Shown: positions 14,108 to 21,829 of the stretch, piece by piece | How the letters are laid out: every line of letters starts with the position of its first letter | How positions within the stretch are numbered: position 1 is the first letter of the stretch | Virus record (IMG/VR): IMGVR_UViG_3300032288_000240 | Span: 1-23,226 of that record | Source of the DNA: a virus | Length of the DNA: 23,226 nt | Strand: one strand, 5' to 3' | Made by a program: the position numbers and the translations under genes | Notes under the pieces: model-generated | The model's input: the letters and a program-made list of their open reading frames with translations, nothing else | The model's database searches: none | Told to the model about the DNA's origin: nothing

Positions 14108-14854
14108 ATGGCTGTTTCAAACCCGGCACAGCTTACAAGTGTAAAAACAGTATTTGGCGGTCCCGGCTCGCTTAGTTCCTATTTGGCTGGTGGTACTTAC
14201 GTTCCGCCCGGAGCAACTGGCGTTAATGGCGCTGTCCCAAGCAGCTTGCCGCTGCCGCTTTCTAAGTTAGCTGGAACTTCTGCTACGCCTCCGTTTACTC
14301 CTGTGACAAATACCTACACCACTGGGTCAGGTAACGAAACCGTACCGACAAATGCTTCCAGCCTTACCCTTACTGTGGTTGGCGCTGGTGGTGGTGGCGG
14401 TGGCTCGTATACCGACTTTGGCTCGGATATCTACAACAGTGGTGGCGGCGGTGGTGGCGCGGGCTACTCCACTATAACCAGATCGGTTGCGTCTGGGGAT
14501 TGGGCAACAACGATAGCCTATTCCGTAGGCACAACTTCTGCCATTTCTTCTACCACGACTGGTTCTCTTACCGCTGGCGCTGTGTCTCTGACGGGTGGCG
14601 GGGGTAGTTCAGGCACTAGCGCGGACTCCGGTAATGCTGGTGCTGGCGGTGCTGGAGGCTCTGCTTCTGGTGGCAGCACAAATACCAGTGGCTCCGCTGG
14701 CAGCAGTGGCTCAACCAGTTCCAGTAGTGGCAACGTGGGCGGCGCTGGTGGTGCCTCTGGTGGCACTGGTTACGGCACTGGTGCAAATGGTGCAGATGCC
14801 CCCGGTTCGCCCGGTGCGGTTGGCGGTGGCGTAGTTATCTTTGCTTGGACTTAG
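14108..14854 (+). CDS. Glycine-rich tail-tip / adhesin-like protein
   Basis: 248 residues, one base after the fibre stop. The N-terminal part (GGPGSLSSYLAGGTYVPPG) looks like a conserved virion-attachment segment. From about residue 85 (SSLTLTVVGAGGGGGGS) the protein is a glycine-rich domain with long runs of Gly, Ser, Ala and Thr, ending in GAVGGGVVIFAWT. Gly-rich polyglycine-helix bundles with this kind of start and end are known from phage fibre-tip adhesins such as the gp38 of some T-even phages. I infer a receptor-binding tip that associates with one of the neighbouring fibres. Sequence alone cannot exclude a free-standing fibre. Confidence 0.72.
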   Translation: MAVSNPAQLTSVKTVFGGPGSLSSYLAGGTYVPPGATGVNGAVPSSLPLPLSKLAGTSATPPFTPVTNTYTTGSGNETVPTNASSLTLTVVGAGGGGGGSYTDFGSDIYNSGGGGGGAGYSTITRSVASGDWATTIAYSVGTTSAISSTTTGSLTAGAVSLTGGGGSSGTSADSGNAGAGGAGGSASGGSTNTSGSAGSSGSTSSSSGNVGGAGGASGGTGYGTGANGADAPGSPGAVGGGVVIFAWT

Positions 14855-14863
14855 GAGAGTTAG

Positions 14864-15274
14864 ATGGCCTTTGATCCTGTCTCAGCCGCCCTTGATATTG
14901 GTGGCAAAGTTATTGACCGCGTGTGGCCTGATCCGGCCCAGAAGGATGCTGCCAAACTGGAGCTGATGAAGCTGTACCAAGCTGGTGATCTGGCGGTCAT
15001 GGCGGCACAGACCGATCTTGCCAAGGGCGCGGCTGACATCATCAAAACTGAGGCTGCGGGCGGGTTCTTGGCCTCTAGCTGGCGTCCAATCACCATGCTG
15101 GTCTTTGTGGCCCTGATTACGGCCCGGTGGTTTGGCTTTGCTGCGCCTAACTTGCAGGAAGCTGAGTATCTGAAGCTGTGGGATATCGTCCAGTTGGGTC
15201 TTGGCGGGTACGTAATTGGGCGCAGCGTCGAGAAGATCGTGCCGTCCGTTGCCGAAGCCTTGAACAAGAAGTAG
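14864..15274 (+). CDS. Holin, GTA 3TM type
   Basis: 136 residues with TAGGAGAG upstream. It matches the holin family known from gene transfer agents (3TM holins): an amphipathic helical N-terminal half (KDAAKLELMKLYQ), the signature ASSWRPITMLVFVALI (70-85) with a membrane span to about residue 93, AAPNLQEAEYLKLWDIV, and a second hydrophobic segment LGLGGYVIGRS (111-121). It should permeabilise the inner membrane and let the endolysin at 11284-11745 reach peptidoglycan. Only two clear hydrophobic segments are visible; the third in the family name may be the amphipathic N-terminal helix. Confidence 0.88.
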   Translation: MAFDPVSAALDIGGKVIDRVWPDPAQKDAAKLELMKLYQAGDLAVMAAQTDLAKGAADIIKTEAAGGFLASSWRPITMLVFVALITARWFGFAAPNLQEAEYLKLWDIVQLGLGGYVIGRSVEKIVPSVAEALNKK

Positions 15275-15281
15275 GTGGGGC

Positions 15282-15539
15282 ATGGGTTGGTCAGACGTTC
15301 TCAAGGCGGTAATCCCGATCATTGTAGCGGCTCTGGCTTGGTTGCTGGGGCAAGTGTCGTCGGCCAACGAGCGGCTGGTTAAGGTTGAAGCGGCTATGCC
15401 CGCCCTTATCACCAAGGAAGGCGTCCCCACGGACTCACCGCTTTCTGCGGAACGCCGCGCTATCCTGAAAGAAGAATTGAAGCGCGAAATCAGCGATTTG
15501 CACGTTCGCGTTATGCTGCTCGAACAACTGAAGAAGTAA
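15282..15539 (+). CDS. Small membrane protein with coiled coil, holin partner
   Basis: 85 residues, seven bases after the holin stop, with AGGTGGGG before the ATG. An N-terminal hydrophobic span ([19 protein letters not shown], residues 7-25) is followed by a charged helical region ([39 protein letters not shown]). Position right after the holin suggests a lysis accessory, such as an i-spanin-like or XhlA-like protein. There is no lipoprotein partner gene nearby. It shares its layout, but not obvious sequence, with 3041-3292. Confidence 0.65.
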   Translation: MGWSDVLKAVIPIIVAALAWLLGQVSSANERLVKVEAAMPALITKEGVPTDSPLSAERRAILKEELKREISDLHVRVMLLEQLKK

Positions 15540-15543
15540 CCCC

Positions 15544-17676
15544 ATGCCCCTGATTAAGCTCCAGTTCAAACCCGGTATCAACCGAGACCAGACTGACTAC
15601 TCCGGTGAGGGTGGTTGGTATGAGAGCGAGAAAATACGTTTCCGTTCGGGCTACCCCCAGAAGCTTGGTGGTTGGGTCAAGGCTACTACCAACTCTTTCG
15701 TCGGCGTAAGCCGCCAGATGTGGAACTGGATCACTACCTACGCGGACGACTTCCTTTCCTTAGGGACTGAGAAGAAGGTTTATATCGAGGCTGGCGGTGT
15801 TTTCTTTGATATCACCCCGCTACGTACATCTTCTCCTACGCTGTCGAGCCCTGACACAAATAACTGCGTGCAGACGGTGTCTGGGTCCCGCAAAGTAATT
15901 ATCAATCTAGGTGTCGCGCACAACGCAGACACTGGGTCCTACGTAACCATTGCCGGGGTTACAGGTACCGTTGGTGGCGTGCCCAACTCTGAAATCAACG
16001 CCAACCACGAGATCGTAGTTATCGACACCGACTCGTTTTACTTTTCGGTTACTACGGCTGCTACTTCTACTGTAGCTTCGGGTGGTGGAACGGCTATCAC
16101 TGTCAGCTTTGAAATTGCCCCCGGTAACGCACTAGCCACAGCCGGTTATGGTTGGGGTACTGGTGCTTGGGGTCGTGATGCTTGGGGTTTGGGTTCTACC
16201 ACTGGCGCGGTGTTTCTGCCGCAACAGGACTGGTGGTTTAACAACCTCGACAACGACCTTGTTATGAACATCCGCGACGGTGCGCCCTACTATTGGAGTC
16301 GTGGTACTGCTACGGACCCGACTGCGTCATTGGCTACCCGGGCTGTTACTTTGCAGGCTATTGCTACGGCTGATGGTTTCGACCCTAATGCGGTCCCCGT
16401 CAAAGTTATGCAGACCCTTGTGTCTCAGCAGGACAAGCATGTCCTTGCTTTTGGTGCGGTGCCTTATGGCAGCACTGACCCAGACGACTTTGACCCGCTC
16501 CTTATCCGGTGGGCCGACCAAGACAATCCCGGGCAGTGGACCCCTGCGGTTACAAATTCGGCTGGTTTCCTGCGTATATCTCGTGGCTCCCGTATCGCCG
16601 TCGCCCTGCCAACACGGCAGGAAATCTTGGTTTGGACCGACACCCACCTCTATACCTTGCAGTTTACTGGTACTACGGACGTGTTCAGTTTGCAGGAATA
16701 CGCAGACAACATCTCGATTATCTCACCCCGCGCCACCATAAGCGCCGCGAGTGTTACGTACTGGATGGGTCAAGATAAGTTCTATGCGTATTCGGGTCGT
16801 ATCGAGACGTTGTCCTGCACCCTGCGAAACCACGTGTTTGAAAACCTTAACTATAATCAGTCGGACCAGATTGTCTGCGGCACCAACGAGCAGTGGAACG
16901 AAGTCTGGTGGATGTACCCCAGCGAGGACTCCAACTGGAATAACAAGTACGTAATCTATAACTACCTAGACAAGATTTGGTACTACGGAACAATCCAGCG
17001 CACCGGTTGGTTGGACACACCCCTTCGGCGCTACCCGCAGGCAACGAATACGGCTGAAGACTCGGTAACAGCGACGATCACTGGGTCTATTGCTACCACT
17101 ACGCTAACCGTCACGGCTGTGACCGGGACAATACAGGTCGGCATGGTTCTGACTGGGAACGGCGTTAGTGCTGATACCTACGTCATTGGGCAGAAGACTG
17201 GCACTACGGGTAGCACCGGTACCTACGAGATCAGCCCGTCTCAGACGGTTATCGCTACTGCAATCACGGGGTCTATTGGCGCTCCCGGTTACCTGTACAA
17301 CCACGAAAACGGTGTTAACGACGACTCTATTGCGATGGAAAGTTCTATCCAGTCCAACGACTTTGATATCGAGGACGGGGAGCAGTTCATGCTCACCAGA
17401 CGTATTATACCTGATATCGACTTCGCAGGTTCCACGGCGACTGAGCCTGAGGCTACGCTTACGATACGCCCCCGTAACTTCCCCGGTTCGGCGTTTGCAG
17501 GTGATGCGTCGGACTCCCAACGGATAATTGAGACTTCGGTTGGTGTGTATACGGGGCAGGTCTTTGTTCGTGCCCGTAGTCGCCAGATGGCTCTGAAGGT
17601 CAGTTCGACTGTTCTGGGGGTCCAGTGGCAGCTTGGTGCTCCACGCCTTGAAGTTCGCCCCGATGGTAAACGCTGA
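15544..17676 (+). CDS. Tail nozzle / tubular protein (gp12/gp10-like) with inserted modules
   Basis: 710 residues. The start ([34 protein letters not shown] broken as [12 protein letters not shown], then [16 protein letters not shown]), the [14 protein letters not shown] region and the beta-propeller-like middle ([48 protein letters not shown]) identify the nozzle or DNA-stabilising family of short-tailed phages (T7 gp12, P22 gp10 type). It forms the tail tube end below the adaptor. Two modules look inserted: an FCCH-like domain at about residues 118-190 ([28 protein letters not shown]) and a TGSI module at 510-579 ([28 protein letters not shown]). The C terminus ([33 protein letters not shown]) is conserved. 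It overlaps the next gene by one base. Confidence 0.85.
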   Translation: MPLIKLQFKPGINRDQTDYSGEGGWYESEKIRFRSGYPQKLGGWVKATTNSFVGVSRQMWNWITTYADDFLSLGTEKKVYIEAGGVFFDITPLRTSSPTLSSPDTNNCVQTVSGSRKVIINLGVAHNADTGSYVTIAGVTGTVGGVPNSEINANHEIVVIDTDSFYFSVTTAATSTVASGGGTAITVSFEIAPGNALATAGYGWGTGAWGRDAWGLGSTTGAVFLPQQDWWFNNLDNDLVMNIRDGAPYYWSRGTATDPTASLATRAVTLQAIATADGFDPNAVPVKVMQTLVSQQDKHVLAFGAVPYGSTDPDDFDPLLIRWADQDNPGQWTPAVTNSAGFLRISRGSRIAVALPTRQEILVWTDTHLYTLQFTGTTDVFSLQEYADNISIISPRATISAASVTYWMGQDKFYAYSGRIETLSCTLRNHVFENLNYNQSDQIVCGTNEQWNEVWWMYPSEDSNWNNKYVIYNYLDKIWYYGTIQRTGWLDTPLRRYPQATNTAEDSVTATITGSIATTTLTVTAVTGTIQVGMVLTGNGVSADTYVIGQKTGTTGSTGTYEISPSQTVIATAITGSIGAPGYLYNHENGVNDDSIAMESSIQSNDFDIEDGEQFMLTRRIIPDIDFAGSTATEPEATLTIRPRNFPGSAFAGDASDSQRIIETSVGVYTGQVFVRARSRQMALKVSSTVLGVQWQLGAPRLEVRPDGKR

Positions 17677-18053
17677 TGGCACTTACTGCGTTCAAGCACT
17701 CCCCACTGCCAAACCCGACGCAAGAGTACGACGCCCAGTACGTACGGCAGCTTATCCGGGTGATTGAGCTGTACTTCAACCAGCTGGACTCCCTGACACC
17801 CAACCAAGCCCAGTCTTACACAGCTGATGCGTTTATCGGGGGGACTATTACCCTTGGGAACTACACCAATGCAGAGAAGCTAGCCCTTACCCCGGCTACC
17901 GGGATGATGGTGTTCGACACGACCCTGAACCAGATTAGCGTGTACTACAGTGGTGGTTGGCGGGTCATAAGCACGGTCCCCAGTACAACGGTAGCTCCCA
18001 CGGGGGTCTCGGCCACCGGGTCTATAGGTACAGTTACAGTCTCCACCCCGTAG
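17676..18053 (+). CDS. Short fibre-like virion protein with C-terminal ATGSIGTVTV tag
   Basis: 125 residues starting in a TGATG overlap with the nozzle gene. Residues 1-45 include EYDAQYVRQLIRVIELYFNQ and LTPNQAQSY, a pattern I know from phage proteins following nozzle genes. Next come LTPATGMMVFDTTLNQISVYYSGGWR, a fibre-type motif found in many phage tail proteins. The last 17 residues, TGVSATGSIGTVTVSTP, are one copy of the repeat in the protein at 11761-12879. It is probably a tail-associated structural protein; its function is unknown. A 78-base non-coding gap follows it. Confidence 0.75.
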   Translation: MALTAFKHSPLPNPTQEYDAQYVRQLIRVIELYFNQLDSLTPNQAQSYTADAFIGGTITLGNYTNAEKLALTPATGMMVFDTTLNQISVYYSGGWRVISTVPSTTVAPTGVSATGSIGTVTVSTP

Positions 18054-18070
18054 GGGGTTCGTTTCTAGGC

Positions 18071-18124
18071 TTTAGTTTTAGCGTAGTTGGTAATATAACC
18101 CTAAGTACTCCTTGAGTTTAAGGA
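18071..18124 (+). promoter_or_regulatory. Candidate promoter and RBS ahead of the internal-protein genes
   Basis: The gap 18054-18131 is the longest non-coding stretch after the decoration leader. It is AT-rich and contains TATAAC (18094-18099, 5 of 6 to the -10 consensus). TTTAGT lies 17 bases upstream (18071-18076) and is a poor -35 match. A ribosome site AAGGA (18120-18124) precedes the ATG at 18132 by 7 bases. An imperfect hairpin (18065-18086) overlaps the putative -35. The promoter call is weak; the ribosome site is sound. Confidence 0.3.
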
Positions 18125-18131
18125 CTCCCCG

Positions 18132-20666
18132 ATGAACCCCTTGTCACAGCAGATGCAAGCCCAAGGCCGGGGTAATGACTCGGTTCTGGTGCATATGTCC
18201 CCCCGGGAAGTCGGAGGTTTGCAGGCCCTTGCCATGGCCCACGGCGGCTCCCTAACAACGAACCCTCAGACTGGCCTACCAGAAGCTGGGTTCTTGGACT
18301 CCATACTGCCCGCCATAGCCGGTGCAGTGGGCGGTGCTATGGGTGTAGACCCTTGGATGGCTGCTGCTGGTGCGGGGTTGGTGCAAGGTGCGATTACTGG
18401 CAACCTTGAGAAGGGTCTGACGGCGGGCCTTAGTGCCTATGGTGGTGCGTCATTGGGTCGCAGTTTCAACCCGGAAGGTACTTTTTTTGGACAGCCGATT
18501 GGCACTCCGATACCTACTCCTTCCCTAGCGGGTATTGACTCTGGTGCTGCGCACGGGGATGTGGCATCGAGCCTTACTCCTGCGGAAGCCACGACCAGCC
18601 ATTCTGGCTTCCTGCCTGACGGCAATGCAGGGAGCGACTCGTTCGCGGAGTGGACTGCCGGTTCTGCGCTTACTCCCCCCACCGTCGCACCCACTATCCC
18701 GCTAAACACCCCCACTCCCCCGGCACCGCAGAGTATGTTTGATAAGTTTGGTGCGGCTGCTAGCGCGGGTATTACTAACCCCAACATTGCAAAGTTCGCC
18801 CCCTACGCTGCCGCATTGGGCCTAGCCACGCCGTTTCTGACCGGAAGTGACCAAACCTACAAGGCCCCGGAACCTAAGAAAACTGACTACGCTGGCCCCT
18901 ATAAGCCCGTGCCGCGCGTCATGGCTCTCCCCGTTCGGGATTCTAATTACCTTAGGAACTCTTCGGAGCATATGTTCTTCCCGGATTCCAACCCGTACCC
19001 GGGGTACCTTCCTGCGGACAAAACTACGCCGGAATCAGAGATTGATTTGAATGCGCTAGCAAAGAGACTAGGTCGCGTTGCACCTACTATCCGTATGGCA
19101 GAGGGCGGCTTACTGCCCCGTGCAGCTCCCCGTACTGGCCTGACGGCCCCCGAAACACCCCGGTATTACGGCGAGAGAACTTTTAACTTTCCGAAATCCA
19201 ACTACGTACCTCCCGCCGCCGTTGCCGCTGCCCCTCCTTCGGCTGGCTTGCAGGCACTTACTCAGCAGTACCCTACGGCTACCAAGGCGCAGGTTAGCGA
19301 ACTGGACCGGATGATACAGGCTGGTGGGGACCCCGGCGCTAACTTGTCCCTTATGCAGGCATACAGCCCTGCGGGTAGCATCAAAGAACTTCAGCCGTGG
19401 GCGAAAGAATACAAGGGCGATGCCTACCGCGACTCCCACCCCGTAGACGCCTTTGGCAACCCGATTGGCTGGAGCCTCCCGGCCCAGACCGCCCCGACCA
19501 CGGATGCTAACGGCGTCCCCTCTGGCTGGGACCCCCGGGACTGGGAGAACATGAAGAACTTCAACCCGGGCATGCCAGACCCGGAGTACATTATGAACAA
19601 CCCGTGGATGGGCGGGATGCAGTTTGGCCCTGCTCCGCTAATAAGCCAACTAGCGCCTATGAGTGTGGCTCCAAGCAGCGACGGTAAGGGAAATACTTAC
19701 ACACCCCAGCAGGAACCGCAGTTTACTAGTCGTCGCCTAGAAAATGCTTACGGTATCGGACTTGCTGATAAGGCAGCTAGAGAGGCTGGGGCAGCGAATA
19801 ACCAGACGGCGCTTAACTACGCCCTATATGGTGGTCCGGATGCCCCGGAAGGCGCGGCTACCCCCGAAGGGTTTGCGCCCAAAACTTCTTCCGGTAGCTC
19901 CACGTTCTTGGGCGCTTTGAACAGCATTATACCTAGTCTGTCTGGGTCCAGTGCTGCTACCCGCGCTGCGCCTTCTGGGCAAGACTATTCCGGTATTGGT
20001 GGGACCCTTAGGGGACTTATGGATATGACCGGAGGGCAGTATTTTAATCTTTTCCGTAACTTAGGCGCAGGGCTTCTCCCCGGTGGTACCCTGCTAAACC
20101 AAGGTATCGGCGCACTGCAAGGTGCCACAAACGTGCGTTCGGCTCCCGGGTTCGAAGGTAATAACTTTTTGAACTACCTAACCAGCGGCCCTAGCTCCGA
20201 AGCTGCCGGGGCCAACGTAGCCGCAGGTAATTGGGGTGGTGCTCTTCGTGCTTTGGCACCCTTTAACATTCTAGGAAAACCTCTCCCTACGGACGCAAAG
20301 GCAGCTGGCGGCGTAAACCTTGAAGACGGGTCCTTCGTGGTCGATGCCCGCACGGTGGCTGAGCTGGGTAACGGGTCGTCTGGCGCTGGTCAGGAAGTCC
20401 TAGCCCGCCTTGGTGGTCGTCCTATTCACGGTCCCGGCGATGGCGTAAGTGACTCTATCCGTGCTAATATCGGTGGTACGCAGGAAGCCCGGGTAGCCCG
20501 CGACGAGGTTAAGTTCAGCCCCGAAGCGGTTAAACGTTTGGGTCGCGGTAACCCCAAGAAGGGTGCCGACAGGCTCTACGACATGATGAAAAAAGCTGAG
20601 AAGGCCAGAAAGTCGGCTTCTCGTGGTAAAGACACGGGGCTGCGTGCCCTTGCAGGAGCAAGATAA
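18132..20666 (+). CDS. Internal virion (ejection-type) protein 1
   Basis: 844 residues. The start (VLVHMSPREVGGLQALAMAH, HGGSLTTNPQTGLPEAGF, residues 18-54) is a signature I recognise from large virion proteins of aquatic phages. Residues 55-110 are Gly/Ala-rich and hydrophobic (PAIAGAVGGAMG, AAAGAGLVQGAITG), able to insert in a membrane. The middle is Pro/Ala/Gly-rich with little predicted structure. The C-terminal region (from about residue 724) holds two related motifs, SFVVDARTVAELGNGSSGAG and EVKFSPEAVKRLGRGNPKKG, around IHGPGDGVSDSIRANIGG. A basic helix follows (DMMKKAEKARKSASRGK). Order before two similar genes and after the nozzle fits the internal core proteins ejected by short-tailed phages; this role is inferred. 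Confidence 0.72.
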   Translation: MNPLSQQMQAQGRGNDSVLVHMSPREVGGLQALAMAHGGSLTTNPQTGLPEAGFLDSILPAIAGAVGGAMGVDPWMAAAGAGLVQGAITGNLEKGLTAGLSAYGGASLGRSFNPEGTFFGQPIGTPIPTPSLAGIDSGAAHGDVASSLTPAEATTSHSGFLPDGNAGSDSFAEWTAGSALTPPTVAPTIPLNTPTPPAPQSMFDKFGAAASAGITNPNIAKFAPYAAALGLATPFLTGSDQTYKAPEPKKTDYAGPYKPVPRVMALPVRDSNYLRNSSEHMFFPDSNPYPGYLPADKTTPESEIDLNALAKRLGRVAPTIRMAEGGLLPRAAPRTGLTAPETPRYYGERTFNFPKSNYVPPAAVAAAPPSAGLQALTQQYPTATKAQVSELDRMIQAGGDPGANLSLMQAYSPAGSIKELQPWAKEYKGDAYRDSHPVDAFGNPIGWSLPAQTAPTTDANGVPSGWDPRDWENMKNFNPGMPDPEYIMNNPWMGGMQFGPAPLISQLAPMSVAPSSDGKGNTYTPQQEPQFTSRRLENAYGIGLADKAAREAGAANNQTALNYALYGGPDAPEGAATPEGFAPKTSSGSSTFLGALNSIIPSLSGSSAATRAAPSGQDYSGIGGTLRGLMDMTGGQYFNLFRNLGAGLLPGGTLLNQGIGALQGATNVRSAPGFEGNNFLNYLTSGPSSEAAGANVAAGNWGGALRALAPFNILGKPLPTDAKAAGGVNLEDGSFVVDARTVAELGNGSSGAGQEVLARLGGRPIHGPGDGVSDSIRANIGGTQEARVARDEVKFSPEAVKRLGRGNPKKGADRLYDMMKKAEKARKSASRGKDTGLRALAGAR

Positions 20667-21820
20667 TGGCTGATATGCCCGCCACACAGAATATTACAAC
20701 CACCGCTCAACTACCGGCGTATATCGAACCGCATATCGAGGATATGCTTAAGCGTGGTCAGGCTCAGTCGTATCAGGAGTATACCCCTTACGCTAACCCA
20801 AACGACCCAAATGACCCCTACTTCCAACGCATTGCCGACTTTACCCCGGGTCAGGCTTACGCCCAGCAGCAGGCTTATGACTTGCAGAGGCCGGGTCAGT
20901 TTGGTCAGGCTACCGATCTAGCGGGCGCTGCGGGTCTTGGTTCTTTGGCGGCAAGCCAGTATTCCCCGACTTCTTTCTCCTACCAGAACGTCAGTGCCCC
21001 CCAGCTTCAGCAGTACCAGATGGCTACGCCGGATCAGTTCGGTCAGGCCCAAGCCCAGCAGTATATGTCGCCGTACTTCCAGAATGTACTGGATGTGCAG
21101 AAGCGCGAAGCCATTACGGATGCCCAGAAGGCTCAGTTGATGACCAACCTTGGCGCGGCGCGTCAGGGTACTTACGGTGGTGCAAGGCAGTTGCTGGCTG
21201 GCACGGAGCGCGAACGGGCGCTGGGTACGAACCTGTCTGACATTCAGGCTAAGGGTCTCCAGTCCGCGTATGAAAACGCGCAGGCTCAGTTTGAACGTGA
21301 CCGCAACGCGGGTATGACGGCTGGACAGGCTAACCTTAACGCCCGTCTCGGTATCCAGCAGCTTGGTTCGGGGCAGCAGATGCAGTCCCAGTTGGCTAAC
21401 CAGCAGTATGGTATGGATGCCCAGAAGGCTTCTGAAGCTTCGCGCCAGTTTGGTACTTCCAGTGGTCTTCAGAGTCTTGCTCAGGCCCTTCAGAGCGCCC
21501 AGACCCTTGGTAACCTTGGTAGTTCGCAGCAGGCTTCGGACCTTGCGCGTATTCAGGCTCAGGCTGCGGCGGGCTCGGAACAGCAGGCTTTGGATCAGCG
21601 GTACATGGATCAACGATATGCTGACTTCCTGCGCCAACGCGACTACCCGATGGAACAGTTGAATTACTACAACTCTCTGATCCGTGGTATGCCGATGACC
21701 ATGGGCTCCACGGCGACTACGTACGCACCCCCGCCGTCTATGTTTAGCCAAGTTGCCGGTCTGGGTCTTGGTGCGCTTGGCTTATCTAACCTTTACGGCG
21801 ACTCTTCTAAGAAAAGCTAA
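20666..21820 (+). CDS. Internal virion (ejection-type) protein 2, Gln/Ala-rich helical
   Basis: 384 residues, TAATG overlap with the previous gene. After a Pro-rich start (LPAYIEPHIEDMLKRGQ, PNDPYFQRIADFTPGQ) it becomes a long Gln/Ala-rich helical region. This carries YMSPYFQNVLDVQKREA (about 133-149), GAARQGTYGGARQLLAG, DIQAKGLQSAYENAQAQFER and RDRNAGMTAGQANLNARL, and later YADFLRQRDYPMEQLNYYNS. This chain of motifs is common in virion proteins of aquatic phages, next to genes like its two neighbours. The C terminus has a short hydrophobic Gly-rich segment (VAGLGLGALGLSNLYG). Likely role: core component ejected with DNA. No enzymatic motif is seen. Confidence 0.72.
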   Translation: MADMPATQNITTTAQLPAYIEPHIEDMLKRGQAQSYQEYTPYANPNDPNDPYFQRIADFTPGQAYAQQQAYDLQRPGQFGQATDLAGAAGLGSLAASQYSPTSFSYQNVSAPQLQQYQMATPDQFGQAQAQQYMSPYFQNVLDVQKREAITDAQKAQLMTNLGAARQGTYGGARQLLAGTERERALGTNLSDIQAKGLQSAYENAQAQFERDRNAGMTAGQANLNARLGIQQLGSGQQMQSQLANQQYGMDAQKASEASRQFGTSSGLQSLAQALQSAQTLGNLGSSQQASDLARIQAQAAAGSEQQALDQRYMDQRYADFLRQRDYPMEQLNYYNSLIRGMPMTMGSTATTYAPPPSMFSQVAGLGLGALGLSNLYGDSSKKS

Positions 21821-21829
21821 GGAACGACG

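Noticed and set aside
8463-14854. Diversity-generating retroelement target in the fibre genes
   Set aside because: There is no reverse transcriptase, no template/variable repeat pair and no C-type-lectin end in the window.
18110-18126. Terminator-like hairpin before the ATG at 18132
   Set aside because: TCCTT and AAGGA can pair over only five bases, there is no T-tract after them, and AAGGA is better explained as the ribosome binding site.
20918-21751. Minus-strand open frame of 277 codons
   Set aside because: Antisense to the Gln/Ala-rich ejection protein; CAG/GCC-rich coding leaves the opposite strand free of stops.
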